From an uncultured Oscillospiraceae bacterium (GTDB lineage: Bacteria; Bacillota; Clostridia; Oscillospirales; Oscillospiraceae), in the NCBI GenBank assembly GCA_934631005.1, contig CAKTXA010000005.1, positions 1 to 64,000 of the forward strand: DNA of 64,000 nucleotides. The letters are read 5' to 3'. A program made the translations under genes and the position numbers. Below the pieces are notes generated by a model, which worked only from the letters and a program-made list of their open reading frames with translations, had not been told where the DNA came from and did not search any database. Numbering within the stretch: position 1 is the first letter of the stretch; every line of letters starts with the position of its first letter. Below are positions 51,601 to 61,086 of this stretch, piece by piece.

Positions 51601-54289
51601 GGTCGAGATAGCCCGTTGTGGGCACGCCGGCGGCCACCAGCTCGAACGCGCCGCTGTTCAGGCTGCGGTAGACATCATAGGCGCTCGCGCCCTCCACCGC
51701 ATCCCAGCTCAGGCGCACGCTGCCGGCGTCCTGACGCAGCGCCGTCAGCGACTGCGGCGCCGCCATCGGCAGCCGGTTGAGGATGGTGTAGGTCTGCCCC
51801 TTCTGCGTGTCAAAGGAGTATCGGCCCTGCTTGCCCGGAACTGGCGTATAGGAGACCGGATCGCCGGACGCGTCGCGCAGCTCAAAGCTGTCGCCCACGC
51901 GGAACTGCACGACTGCCTTGCCGCCGTTGCGGGAGAGAATGTCGATACGCTCGGGCATGCCGTCGCGCCATGAAACATCCAGCTCAAAATTGCCGCGGGC
52001 AAGCAGCCCGTCCACTCTGCCGCGGCTCCATGCGTTGGGAACGGCGGGCAGGATGTTGAGATAGCCCATATTGCTCTGCACCAGCATCTCGTTCACACCG
52101 GCGGTATAGCCGAAGTTTCCGTCGATCTGGAAATATTTTGGGTCATGGAAATCCCAGAGATTCTGATAAATGGCGTTTTTCATCAGAAGCTCGATGACCT
52201 GATACGCATGGTCGCCATCACCCAGACGCGCCCATGAGTTGATGCGCTGTGCCATGCCCCAGCCGGTGGTCCGATCCACGCGGTCTTCCAAAGAGACGCG
52301 CGCCGCCGCATACAGCTCCGGCGTCTCCTCGGAAATGAGATCGCCGGGATACAGCCCCAGCAAGTGGGAGATGTGGCGGTGACCGCTGACGTTGCCCGCA
52401 ACGCTGTTCAGTGTGCTCTCATGATACCACTCCTTGATCTGCCCGGATGCGCCGATCTCGACAGGCGTGCGCAGGTTGTTGAAGATAGCCTCCCATTGTT
52501 GGATCAGCGCCGCGTCCTCACCCACCAGCCGCGCCGCCTGCAGGGTGTCGTGGAAGAGCTGCCAGACCAGCGACTGCTCATAGGTGTTGCCGTTGGTCTG
52601 CGGGCCGTGCTCTGGCGAGTAGGCAGGGGTGGATACCCACTTGCCGTCCACCTGCCGCATGGTCTGCACATAGTATTTGAGCGCCTCCTTCATGGCAGGA
52701 TAGATGTTCTGCCGCATAAATTCGAGGTCGCCGGTATACTCATAGTGCTCCCAGACGTTTTGGAGGATCCAGGGCACACTTGCCGGGCTCCAGCCCCAGT
52801 CAAAGCTCCAGCCCGGGCAGGTCCAGCCGAAGGGGGTGTTCTGGGTATGCGCCGTAAAGCCATTTTCGGGATTTTCAGGCGTAGACTCCACGCCGCCGTA
52901 GATCCTGGCTGTCACACGGCCCGGCTCGCGCATACTGTCCACATAGGAAATGAGCGGCAAGGCGCACTCCGTCAGGTTGGAGGAGTAGGCAGGCCAGTAG
53001 TTCATCTGCAGGTTGACGTTGATATGATAGTCCGAGGCCCAGGGCGGATAATTGTCGCCGACCCAAAGTCCCTGCAGGTTGGCAGGCAGGGTATCGCCGC
53101 GGCTGGAGGCGACCAGCAGGTAGCGGCCATACTGGTAAAGCAGCACCTCCAGCAGGCTCTTTTCCTCCGGCGAAAGCGTATTCGCCTTGTACCCCGCAAG
53201 CAGCGCGGCGGTCGTTTTTTCGGACTCGCTCTGCCCGAGATCCAGCTTCACACGATCCATCATGCCGGATACGTCCGCCGTATGCGCTGCGCGCAGAGCG
53301 GCAAAGCCCTTTGCCGCCGCCGCGTCCACCACGGCCTTCACGCGGGCGTCAAGCGCCTGCTGTGACTCGCCAGTACGGTAGGCGGGATAGGCGTTTTCAT
53401 AGTCGGTCGCCATGCTCAGTACGATGGTCACATCGCGCGCGCCCGATATATCCAGCTTATCTCCGCTCTTCACCGACGCGCCGCCGCCGGTAAGCAGCAC
53501 CCGCAGCGTGCCGTTGAAGCGAAGCTGATTGTCGTTCAGACTGCCGGACACCACCAGGCTGGTGTCGTCGCCCGTGATCGTCCATGAGCGCGCGGCAGTG
53601 TTGCTGGGACTGTGCGGAGAGGCGTTCATGTTGGTATTTCCCGGATCCATAGAGAGCGAGAAGCCCAGCGTACCACCCTCCGCCGTGAGGCGGACGACCA
53701 TGACCTTATCCGGGTAGCTGGCAAAATACTCCCGGGCATAGGTCGTCCCGCCGCTTTTGTAGGTCACGGCGGCAATGCCGTTGGTCAGGTCAAGGCTGCG
53801 GCGATAGTCTGTCACATTCGTGTGGTCGAGCTTCAGATTGAGGTTTCCGAAGAGCTGATAGCCGCCGTAGCCGTCCTTCTGACCGATCAGATTGGACTTG
53901 CACAGCGCAGCGCCCCCGGCACTGTCTCCCGCGAGGAATTTATTCTGGATCTCCCGCAGGACCGCCCCGTCCTGTCCCTTCTCCGGCAGATTGCCGCCCT
54001 GATAATTGGGGCGCGATTCGCTCGGCCCGCCGGTCCAGAAGGTTTTCTCATTGAGCGTGATCCGCTCTGTGTCATAGCGTCCAAAGACGCTCCCGCCCAG
54101 ATAGCTGTTGCCGATGGGCAGGGACTGCTGCGACCAGCCGTTATCATAGTCGTTAGCCGCCGGCTGGTCGTACCAAAGCTGCAGCGCAGGCATGGCTGCC
54201 GGTCCCGGCGTCTCCGCCGCTGCCCCGACAGGCAGCAGAAGCAGCAGCAGGGTCATCGCCAAAATGGCGGATATACTTCGTTTGAACAT
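48656..54289 (-). CDS. Secreted SLH-anchored GH95 alpha-L-fucosidase
   Basis: 1877 aa. Signal peptide; GH95 catalytic region about 36-835, releasing terminal alpha-1,2-linked L-fucose (or related L-sugars) by inversion. Conserved sites: YHINVNLQMNYW (about 420; paired Asn), YSPEHGPQTNG (about 560; acid Glu) and FQIDGNFGYTAG (about 725; Asp). Then Fn3 (840-925), a beta-sandwich/CBM-like domain (935-1060), a Big-like domain, a discoidin-like domain (1170-1330), FIVAR (1335-1400), Big2, an InlB-type repeat (GGGSVAASPGAPYAPGTEVT), an X2/IPT-like domain and three SLH repeats (1705-1877). Would act at the cell surface on host mucin or milk-type glycans. GGAGGAGAG site at the ATG. Confidence 0.9.
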   Translation of the reverse strand: MFKRSISAILAMTLLLLLLPVGAAAETPGPAAMPALQLWYDQPAANDYDNGWSQQSLPIGNSYLGGSVFGRYDTERITLNEKTFWTGGPSESRPNYQGGNLPEKGQDGAVLREIQNKFLAGDSAGGAALCKSNLIGQKDGYGGYQLFGNLNLKLDHTNVTDYRRSLDLTNGIAAVTYKSGGTTYAREYFASYPDKVMVVRLTAEGGTLGFSLSMDPGNTNMNASPHSPSNTAARSWTITGDDTSLVVSGSLNDNQLRFNGTLRVLLTGGGASVKSGDKLDISGARDVTIVLSMATDYENAYPAYRTGESQQALDARVKAVVDAAAAKGFAALRAAHTADVSGMMDRVKLDLGQSESEKTTAALLAGYKANTLSPEEKSLLEVLLYQYGRYLLVASSRGDTLPANLQGLWVGDNYPPWASDYHINVNLQMNYWPAYSSNLTECALPLISYVDSMREPGRVTARIYGGVESTPENPENGFTAHTQNTPFGWTCPGWSFDWGWSPASVPWILQNVWEHYEYTGDLEFMRQNIYPAMKEALKYYVQTMRQVDGKWVSTPAYSPEHGPQTNGNTYEQSLVWQLFHDTLQAARLVGEDAALIQQWEAIFNNLRTPVEIGASGQIKEWYHESTLNSVAGNVSGHRHISHLLGLYPGDLISEETPELYAAARVSLEDRVDRTTGWGMAQRINSWARLGDGDHAYQVIELLMKNAIYQNLWDFHDPKYFQIDGNFGYTAGVNEMLVQSNMGYLNILPAVPNAWSRGRVDGLLARGNFELDVSWRDGMPERIDILSRNGGKAVVQFRVGDSFELRDASGDPVSYTPVPGKQGRYSFDTQKGQTYTILNRLPMAAPQSLTALRQDAGSVRLSWDAVEGASAYDVYRSLNSGAFELVAAGVPTTGYLDQTALRAGGEVYSYQVCGVDGAGTPGARSATVTESGLQDHIVDSNDPKVAYTGSWSLFTEGDHYESTNNCSWTPGSEATLSFTGSGIGLYAVGKPNYNAVEVYIDGVKQDDWHSVNADPKQTDMLVFEKRDLTDGPHTIRVRVMDNIVINKSTVKDVSVSIDYFKVYQQQAAKPVTGLALSSPTGVTTLSTVDQTIQLLAEVTPVDADNPVLRWSIAKTDGTPTTHATVSNSGLVTATGAGAELLRVTAEATDGSGVSATLDLRLATNQTTYTSDNIFFGKSFTLDGAEPYSSQYGTSWLTDGFQGSTEASDAQKRFATKNGTAPFTLTVALGEEKELSELRIFERVDLSWDATHPNEGNMRIGKVELYVKNDNGVWELKATGCENGGTEINNNVAKYEMDFAPVTAQEYQLKLYHRENAGNGGITLWELEGYHQLPAAAADKTALYAALEQAALALEDDFGEIEWNTFQNARAAAIAAANDPSATQDDVNSATDALNAAMQGKDFTPVLTELKLHAASSALAVGRTTSLTVTAVYDRGAPQDVTAMAQISTKPDGICTVSGGSVTAVGAGTATLTAQYGGKEATLPLRVVVNPTARLLLMVQGGGSVAASPGAPYAPGTEVTLTPTAEPGSRFLGWEYNHTQSTDDPLKLTLADGNNTVTARFASVSPTPTVTGYTVTPTELSSDGGDITVTLTGTDLTDGIQVKAADDITGTTTGTDKVQTARLTLSANAGNQPMTYKVQYSLDGINWTGDKTVSVQAPTVTPPAPSGGGSSASVGRPSVREDAGQSQAAAERTRFVDVPRDSWYYDSVYRAHENGLIDGVGDRRFDPDSTLTVAQAIKLSAALHQLDRTGEVSLKNGAGNWYDAYVSYAVANGILEERYAGYSREQMNAPVTRGEFVHIFHGALEHYEQINTVADNAIPDVKLGDAFAAEIYELYRAGILHGNDTAGTFRPESTIKRSEAAAILLRMFEPSARKSFTLK

Positions 54290-54508
54290 GATCTCTCCTC
54301 CAGTTCTTAAAAAATCGCACTGATACAGCTTCAGTTTAAGGCATATCCGCAGCGGGGTACAGGCAATATTCCCCGCAGTTTTTCTGAAAATTTTTTTGCC
54401 TCACAGTCTACCCCCCCCCGCTTTGTGCACATTGCACAAAATCACGTGCCCCTTTGGTGTGTGCGCCCCGGGCGGGGGCGCTTTTTGCGCCCGCCACGCA
54501 AAAAAAGC
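54290..54508. promoter_or_regulatory. GH95 control region
   Basis: Minus-strand elements: palindrome TTGTGCA-atg-TGCACAA (54423-54439), a run of nine G, and the block ATTTTCAGAAAAACTG..GGAATATTGCC (54362-54391). These are followed about 21 nt later by TTAAAC as a -10-like element. All but the G-run length match the GH2 control region at the same spacing. A GC-rich hairpin (54461-54490) lies upstream. Confidence 0.65.
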
Positions 54509-54543
54509 ACGGCGGCAGTCAGAGCATGGTCTGACTGCCGCCG
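54500..54543 (-). terminator. GH2 terminator
   Basis: CGGCGGCAGTCAGA/TCTGACTGCCGCCG followed on the minus strand by TGCTTTTTTT. Confidence 0.9.
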
Positions 54544-54564
54544 CCGGGGGGGATAGAAGCGATT

Positions 54565-57500
54565 TTATTTTAGCGTAAAGCTTTTTCTCTCAGAGGGCTC
54601 GAACATTCTAAGCAGGATCGCCGCGGCCTCGCTGCGCTTGATGGTGCTCTCGGGGCGGAACGTGCCCGCTGTGTCGTTGCCGTGCAGGATGCCCGCGCGG
54701 TAGAGCTCGTAGATCGCCGCCGCGAACGCGTCGCCGAGCTTCACGTCGGGGAGCGCGTTGTCCGCCACGGTGTTGATCTGCTCGTAATACTCCAGCGCGC
54801 CGTGGAGGATGTGCACGAACTCGCCGCGCGTGACGGGCGCGTTCATCTGCTCTCGGCTATATCCGGCGTAGCGCTCCTCCAGAATGCCGTTTGCGACAGC
54901 GTAGCTGACATAGCTGTCATACCAGTTCCCCGCGCCGTTTTTCAGGCTGACCTCGCCGGTGCGGTCAAGCTGATGCAGCGCGGCGGACAGCTTGATCGCC
55001 TGTGCCACGGTCAGCGTGGAATCCGGGGCAAAGCGTCTGCCGCCCACGCCGTCGATCAGGCCGTTCTCGTGTGCGCGGTAAACGCTGCTGTAATACCAGC
55101 TATCGTGCAGCACGTCGGTAAAGTGCGTCCGCTCCGCAGCGGTCTGGGACTGCCCGGCGTCCTCCCGGACGGAGGGTCTGCCGACCGACGCGTTCGAGCC
55201 GCCGCCGGACGGCGCGGGCGCGGGCGGCGTGCCGCCGCCAGTGCCGGGAACCGCTGCGGTCAGGCTTCCTTCGAGCGTCGTTCCGTCCAGACTGTACTGG
55301 AAGTAGTAGGTCACAGCGTTTTCGCCGGTATTTGCCTGAAGATCGACCGTCGCGCTGCGGGCGTCAGCCGTGCCCGTTGTATCGACGGCAGTCAGCGCAT
55401 TCTGGTCAGTGCCCCAGTAGAACTTCGTGCCATTCGGCAGGTTCGTGCCGGTAAGGATCAGCGTCACCCTGCCGCCAGCAGCAGTGAGCGGCGAGGGGTC
55501 TGTCGTGAGCCGGAAGTCGGTCACCGTCGGGTTAGGCGGTGTGACTGGAGCCAGCGCATCGACCGCATCCTGCAGGTCGTTTATCGCCATTTCGATGTCA
55601 GTCTCTGTTGGATCGGCCGCATCCAAAACCGCCTTGGCGGCATCCAGTGCGGCGCGCAGGAGCTCCCGGCTTTCCGCCGTATAGGCCTCGTCCGACACTT
55701 TATCCAAATTCTCGTCATAAAGCCTTTGAAGCGCGTCCTTGCTGGGCTTCATCCGCAGGCCATTCGCCGCATTCCGCAGAGCAGCTTCAGCGTCGTCGAT
55801 CTGCTTCTGCGTAGCGGTAGGATCATCCAGGATCATCCTGGCATCATCCAGCGCAGCCTTGAACGGCGCCCAGCTTGCGGGGGTGTAGTCGTCTTCGGAG
55901 AGAGTCGCTTTCTCGTCGTAAAGCGCGCTCAGCGCGGTTTTATCCGTCCCCAGAGCGTCGATCGCGGCATTCAGCGCCGCCAGCGCAGCGTCGATCTGCG
56001 GCTGCTCGGTGGCGGAAAGGGGAGGCTGTGCGTTCAGCTTCTCCTTTGCCGCCTTCAGCGCAGCCTGATATGCACCCCAGCTTGCGGCGGAATAGTTCTC
56101 CTCCTGACGGCCGCTTGCGTCGCAGTCGTCAACGGCATTGCGCAGCGCAAGGGTGCGCGCGCGTTCGGAGAAGTCATACCAGAGCACCAGAGAGTCCTTA
56201 CGCAGCTTCTCTGCATCGCCCTTGCCCAGCTCCTCCTTGCTCAGCGCCTCGGAATAGACGCGGAAGGAATTAAATTCGCCGTCGCTCGTGCGGCTCGTCT
56301 CCGGGCAATAGCCGATCCACAGCGGGTAGCTTGAGCCCTTCACGCTGCCGACGCCCGTGGAGGTCTGGAGCGTACCGTTGAGATAGGTCGAAAGCGTACC
56401 GCCGTCCGCGCTGCTGTAGATCATCGCAACATGGTGCAGCTTCTGCGCGTCCGCAGCCGGGATCTCCTGCGTGACGTTGTTCCATGTCCCGTTCTGGTTG
56501 CAGATAAAGGCAAAGAGCTTCCCCTCGGAGAAGCGGAACGCGGCGCAGTGGTCGCCCTTTCCGGCGATCATGTTATAGGCGTCATAGCTGCCTGCCTTCA
56601 GGTCTATCGGGCGGACATACGCCTCGATCGTAAAGCTGCTGTCGCCGCCGATCACGCTGTCAAAATAGCCGGGCGTCGCCGGAACTTCAAAGTATCCCGT
56701 CATCACGGAGCCAAGCTCCGCATCCGACTTCACCTGCGCGGTCGCGACCGGACCGAGATCCACGTCAAATTTATTGCCGCTCCGATCGGGGATCTTCATT
56801 TCAACGACCGGCTGCTCGACCGGCACGCGATAGGCCCTTGTTGCATCCATCACAGCGGATGTTGGGGCTGCGGCTGCAATGGGGAGAATGGTGTAGGCGT
56901 AGGAATACGTTTTGCTGTACGGGAGGGTGTACTTATCAAGCACATCCGGGCCGCAGGTGGCGCTGCCAGTGCCCTGTGAGGCATGGTTCACGGAGAGATA
57001 GAGCTTTTCGGAGGGGCGCATCTGATAGGGATGGCGCTTACTCAGCTCACGCGCGCTGTAATGCAGCGCCGAGACCTCGACCGGCTCTCTCGCCGCGATA
57101 GCGAGCGCCGTGGCTTTGCCCGCACCGCGCACAGTGATCCAGTTGACGTCCGTCAGCGTGCCGGTGTCGCCGCCGCTCATGTACGGATAGTAGAGCGCGT
57201 CCGCCGTGGAGTCGTAAACGCCGACACGGGCAAAGGTCTTGCGGTCAAGCAGCGACTCGACCGGGCCGTTGCCGTACCATTTTACCTCGTTGAAGCCTGC
57301 GGGCAGGAGCATATCGGTGCCCACGCGGAGGAAGCGGCGGTTACCAGTCCCGGGCAGTGCCCTGCCGTCGATCTCAGTGGAGACCGTTACCGCGCCGTTT
57401 TTCTCAACGGTGTAGGTCATGGTCTGCTTCATCGCACCCTGAAAGGCGTCCGTACCGAAGGTCAGCGGGATCGTAATGGTGGTCAGGCCACCCGGGCCGT

Positions 57501-60500
57501 TTTCGTCCACCGTGACGCTCTGCGCACGAACCGACTCGCACAGCGTTTGCAGTCTGTTGTCGCGGTGCTTGTCGTTCTCCACCAGTGCGCGCCAGTAGTT
57601 GGGGGCCGGCCCCAGCTCGATCAGCGTTTCGCCTTGATAGACATAGTTTTCCATGCGACCGGTGGTCTTATCCAGCGCAAAGCTGAAGGCATTGCCGCGC
57701 ACAGTGAGCTTCTGCGTGCCGTCCTCCTGCCCGCTCACGGTCACGCCCGCCGAGGACGGAGCCTCCACGACCGCCTTGACCTCATTGGGCAGGCGGAACT
57801 GCTCATACGCGACCTCATGACCCGCCTGTGCCCAGAGCGTATCCTGCTTGAGGCAGACGGAAACGTTCAGATAGTATTCCGCGCCGGGCTTCTTTTCTGC
57901 GGGAAGACTTGCGCGGAAGGGAACAGAAATTTCCTCCACGGAATGCCGCCCGTTCTTTACCTCGCCGGTGCTCCGCGCGCGGGCGCTTGCACCTGCGACC
58001 GTGCCGCCGTCGAGGCGCTCGCCGTCCTCCAGCAGCTCCCACTTGAGGTCAAATTTGCTCAGATCGTCAAAGCTGCTCTCATTAAAGACGCGGAGCTTGC
58101 CGCCTTCAAGATCCTCGGGCGTCGTTTCGTCAAACCAGAACTTCTGGTACTGATACTTGATCTCATACAGCTCCGGCTGCACGTCGCGATCCGGCGAGAT
58201 GAGCCCGTTCATGCAGAAGCTCCCGTCGTGATGGTTCTCGCCGCTGTCGCCGCCATAGGCGTAGAAGTATCCGCCATTGTTCGGATAGACGCCGTGGTGC
58301 GCGTTGTTCTCGGCGTAGTAGTCGTAATAGATGCCGCTGGCCGCCGGCAAAACACCCTGAAGGTCTCCCATATCATCCCAGATCAGGACGCTGGCATCGC
58401 CTACGCCGATGTCGGGCGTGGTCTTTCTCTGCCCGTCGATCTCAGCCTTGGTCAGCGCCCTGGTATAGACGCGGGCGAGGGAGATCTCGCCGTCAAAGAA
58501 TGCTCTCTTATTCGCCTGAGTCTGATAGCCCACGGCAAACTGCTCGGTCGAGCTGCGGATCTCCACATTGCCGATAGTCTGACTGCCGATCAGCTCGCCG
58601 TCGAGATACGCTTTCAGATCCGTGCCGTCGTAGACGCCGACGACCTGATGCCAATTCCCGATCCAGTTGAATTGGGTTCCTTCCAGACCCTCCACCGTCA
58701 GTGTCCGCCACCCGCCGTCATAGACGAAAAATTCAAGCACATATCTGCCGCTATAATTCTTCGTCTGCATGGCGACCTGCTCGTCGCCCTTTGCAGCGAG
58801 GATCTGTGTGCCTTCCAGCGTGGACGGCTTGCAGATGACCTCGATGGTAAACCGCTTCCCGCTTCCGGAGAGCGCACGATCGATCGTGCCGCTCTCGTCC
58901 GTAAACACGTCGCGGCCGCGCACGATGCTTGTGCCGGTCAGGCTGCCGAGCCCCGCGGCGGTGTTCAGCGACTTGTAGGCGGCGGTCGCAGCGTTGCCCT
59001 TTTTATCCGTATGCGGATAGACCGGCTCCTGAGCGATCGGCAGCCGCCGGCCCTGATCGACCCAGTCCCAGATGAACGCGCCGAGCATATTGGTGCCGCT
59101 GCGGATGGCGTCCCAGTACTCCTTGAGCGCACCGACCGAGTTGCCCATGGCGTGGTCGTATTCGCAAAGCACATAGGGCATTTTCGTGTTCGTCGTCCGC
59201 GCCTCTCCACGGACCTCATTCACGGGCCGGTACATCCGGCTGTGCATATCCACGCCGTTGTGGCGAACGCTGGACTCACAGTGGACCGGGCGCGTGGGGT
59301 CATTGTCGCGGAAATAACAGATCGCCTGATAGAACATCCCTCCCGCGTAATTTGCGTTGGAGTTCCATGTGTAATAGTTCTCGTTGCCCGTGGACCAGCA
59401 AACGTTTGCCGTCACGTTTTTCAGGCGCTTGAAGGTGTTTTCCGTGCGATCCAGCGCCAGCTCCTTAAACAGCCTTACCCTACCCTCATCGTTCATAAGC
59501 TGATGCGATTCCAGATTCGTCTCCGCCATCACATACAGGCCGTATCGATCGCAGAGATAGTAGAGGTAATCGTCGTTGCTGTAATGCGAGGTGCGGACGG
59601 CGTTGATGTTGTACAGCTTCATCAGCTCAACATCCTTCTCCTGCACGGAATGCGGGACATGTTTGCCGTACACCGGGTCGGTGTCATGGCGGTTGACCCC
59701 GCGAAAGACCAGAGGCTTGCCGTTGATCGTGACCGGCTTGTAGCCCGTTTCCCAGTCGGTAGTGCTATTGCCGTTTGCGTCCAGCTGCGTGCGCTGGAAG
59801 CCGATCTCACGGATGCCGAGCTGCTGCGCCATTGAGCCGTAGTTTACGCCGTTTGCGTCGCAGAGCGTCAGCACCAATGTGTAGAGATACGGGTCTTCAT
59901 CCGACCACAGGCGCGGTGCGTTGAGCGTCCAGTCATCAACGCGGCCTGCGCCGGTAGAGCCGTAAACACGGCCAAACCTGTCAGTGCTCCTGTTTTCCGC
60001 CGCGATGCTCGCGACCGGGACGGTTTTGCTGCTGAAAAGCTGCCCCTGATCGTCAAAGAGCTGTGCCGCGACCTTCCAGCCGCTCTGCGGCGCAGTGGAG
60101 TTATTGCGGACGGTGACGCTCAGCTTGAGCGTTGCATTGGTGTAGGTCGCGTCCAGAGCTGTTTCGACCTGATAGTCTTCCAGATGGACGGCGGGCGCTG
60201 CGTACAGATAGACGTCGCGGAAGATGCCGCCGTCCTTGAACATATCCTGTAGCTCAAACCATGTGCCGTCGCAAAATTTATAGACCTTGACGGCGAGCTG
60301 GTTCACACCATCCATCTTGAGGAAGTCCGTCACATCAAAGCTGTGCGGGCTGTACGAGTCCTCGGAATAGCCGACAGCTTTGCCGTTCAGGTAGACGTAG
60401 TACGCCGCCTCCACACCCTGAAGGTTCAGATAGATGCGCCCGTTGGCGCTTTTCAGACCGTCGCTGACCGTAAAGCTCTTGCGGTACAGCCCGACCGGGG

Positions 60501-61086
60501 TCGCCTCCACAGGGATCTGCGGCGCAAAAGCGTTGTCCCGGCGTCCTGACTGCCAGGGCACGGTCGTGTTGGTGTAAATGGAGGCATCAAAGCCGTAATG
60601 CACCCAGCTGGCGGGGAGCTGAAGACCGTACTGCCAGCCGGGCGCGGCGGGTGTGAAGCCCTCCGTGTGAAAGCTCGTCAGCTCCGCCCCGGCAGCCGTT
60701 TCGCTTGCAAATACATTGAGCGACCAGTCTGCCTGAGCTGCTCCCGTCAGGAACTGGACGTAGGAGGAGGCGTCCTTCTTAAACTCCCGGGCGCCTGTTT
60801 TTGCTTTTGTGATGCTGTCGTAAATGACCGAGGAGGTCGCAAACGAGCTTGCCTTCTCGCGGTTCACCGCAAAAACGTCCACGTTCTGAACGCCTCCGCT
60901 CGTCTGGCCCGTCCACTCCTTTCCGCTGAATACAACATTTGTATTGCCTGAGGACATTGCCATTACAGCGGGAACGGCGACGTCCGGCGGCGTTATGTCC
61001 TCTGCGTGCACCATCGGCGCCATGAGCAGAAGCCCAAGAAGCATGGACGCTGACAAGAGCGCCGAAAGGATCCGTTTGTGCTTCAT
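54565..61086 (-). CDS. Secreted SLH-anchored GH2 beta-galactosidase with inserted LamG domain
   Basis: 2173 aa from ATG 61086 (GGAGG site); the frame runs 22 codons further up. Signal peptide, then LacZ-type GH2: WVHYGFDASIYTNTTVPW (about 155), acid Glu in WSTGNENYYTW (about 567), nucleophile in YVLCEYDHAMGNS (about 642), and GAFIWDWVDQGRRLP (about 672). A LamG/concanavalin domain (about 690-930, FTIEVICKPSTLEGTQILAA) interrupts the barrel before YAYGGDSGENHHDGSFCMNG (about 943). The LacZ C-terminal domains follow, a second LamG (about 1460-1650), several FIVAR helices (1660-1900), an IPT-like domain and three SLH repeats (1995-2173) nearly identical to those of GH95. Likely cleaves terminal beta-galactose at the cell surface. 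Confidence 0.92.
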   Translation of the reverse strand: MKHKRILSALLSASMLLGLLLMAPMVHAEDITPPDVAVPAVMAMSSGNTNVVFSGKEWTGQTSGGVQNVDVFAVNREKASSFATSSVIYDSITKAKTGAREFKKDASSYVQFLTGAAQADWSLNVFASETAAGAELTSFHTEGFTPAAPGWQYGLQLPASWVHYGFDASIYTNTTVPWQSGRRDNAFAPQIPVEATPVGLYRKSFTVSDGLKSANGRIYLNLQGVEAAYYVYLNGKAVGYSEDSYSPHSFDVTDFLKMDGVNQLAVKVYKFCDGTWFELQDMFKDGGIFRDVYLYAAPAVHLEDYQVETALDATYTNATLKLSVTVRNNSTAPQSGWKVAAQLFDDQGQLFSSKTVPVASIAAENRSTDRFGRVYGSTGAGRVDDWTLNAPRLWSDEDPYLYTLVLTLCDANGVNYGSMAQQLGIREIGFQRTQLDANGNSTTDWETGYKPVTINGKPLVFRGVNRHDTDPVYGKHVPHSVQEKDVELMKLYNINAVRTSHYSNDDYLYYLCDRYGLYVMAETNLESHQLMNDEGRVRLFKELALDRTENTFKRLKNVTANVCWSTGNENYYTWNSNANYAGGMFYQAICYFRDNDPTRPVHCESSVRHNGVDMHSRMYRPVNEVRGEARTTNTKMPYVLCEYDHAMGNSVGALKEYWDAIRSGTNMLGAFIWDWVDQGRRLPIAQEPVYPHTDKKGNAATAAYKSLNTAAGLGSLTGTSIVRGRDVFTDESGTIDRALSGSGKRFTIEVICKPSTLEGTQILAAKGDEQVAMQTKNYSGRYVLEFFVYDGGWRTLTVEGLEGTQFNWIGNWHQVVGVYDGTDLKAYLDGELIGSQTIGNVEIRSSTEQFAVGYQTQANKRAFFDGEISLARVYTRALTKAEIDGQRKTTPDIGVGDASVLIWDDMGDLQGVLPAASGIYYDYYAENNAHHGVYPNNGGYFYAYGGDSGENHHDGSFCMNGLISPDRDVQPELYEIKYQYQKFWFDETTPEDLEGGKLRVFNESSFDDLSKFDLKWELLEDGERLDGGTVAGASARARSTGEVKNGRHSVEEISVPFRASLPAEKKPGAEYYLNVSVCLKQDTLWAQAGHEVAYEQFRLPNEVKAVVEAPSSAGVTVSGQEDGTQKLTVRGNAFSFALDKTTGRMENYVYQGETLIELGPAPNYWRALVENDKHRDNRLQTLCESVRAQSVTVDENGPGGLTTITIPLTFGTDAFQGAMKQTMTYTVEKNGAVTVSTEIDGRALPGTGNRRFLRVGTDMLLPAGFNEVKWYGNGPVESLLDRKTFARVGVYDSTADALYYPYMSGGDTGTLTDVNWITVRGAGKATALAIAAREPVEVSALHYSARELSKRHPYQMRPSEKLYLSVNHASQGTGSATCGPDVLDKYTLPYSKTYSYAYTILPIAAAAPTSAVMDATRAYRVPVEQPVVEMKIPDRSGNKFDVDLGPVATAQVKSDAELGSVMTGYFEVPATPGYFDSVIGGDSSFTIEAYVRPIDLKAGSYDAYNMIAGKGDHCAAFRFSEGKLFAFICNQNGTWNNVTQEIPAADAQKLHHVAMIYSSADGGTLSTYLNGTLQTSTGVGSVKGSSYPLWIGYCPETSRTSDGEFNSFRVYSEALSKEELGKGDAEKLRKDSLVLWYDFSERARTLALRNAVDDCDASGRQEENYSAASWGAYQAALKAAKEKLNAQPPLSATEQPQIDAALAALNAAIDALGTDKTALSALYDEKATLSEDDYTPASWAPFKAALDDARMILDDPTATQKQIDDAEAALRNAANGLRMKPSKDALQRLYDENLDKVSDEAYTAESRELLRAALDAAKAVLDAADPTETDIEMAINDLQDAVDALAPVTPPNPTVTDFRLTTDPSPLTAAGGRVTLILTGTNLPNGTKFYWGTDQNALTAVDTTGTADARSATVDLQANTGENAVTYYFQYSLDGTTLEGSLTAAVPGTGGGTPPAPAPSGGGSNASVGRPSVREDAGQSQTAAERTHFTDVLHDSWYYSSVYRAHENGLIDGVGGRRFAPDSTLTVAQAIKLSAALHQLDRTGEVSLKNGAGNWYDSYVSYAVANGILEERYAGYSREQMNAPVTRGEFVHILHGALEYYEQINTVADNALPDVKLGDAFAAAIYELYRAGILHGNDTAGTFRPESTIKRSEAAAILLRMFEPSERKSFTLK

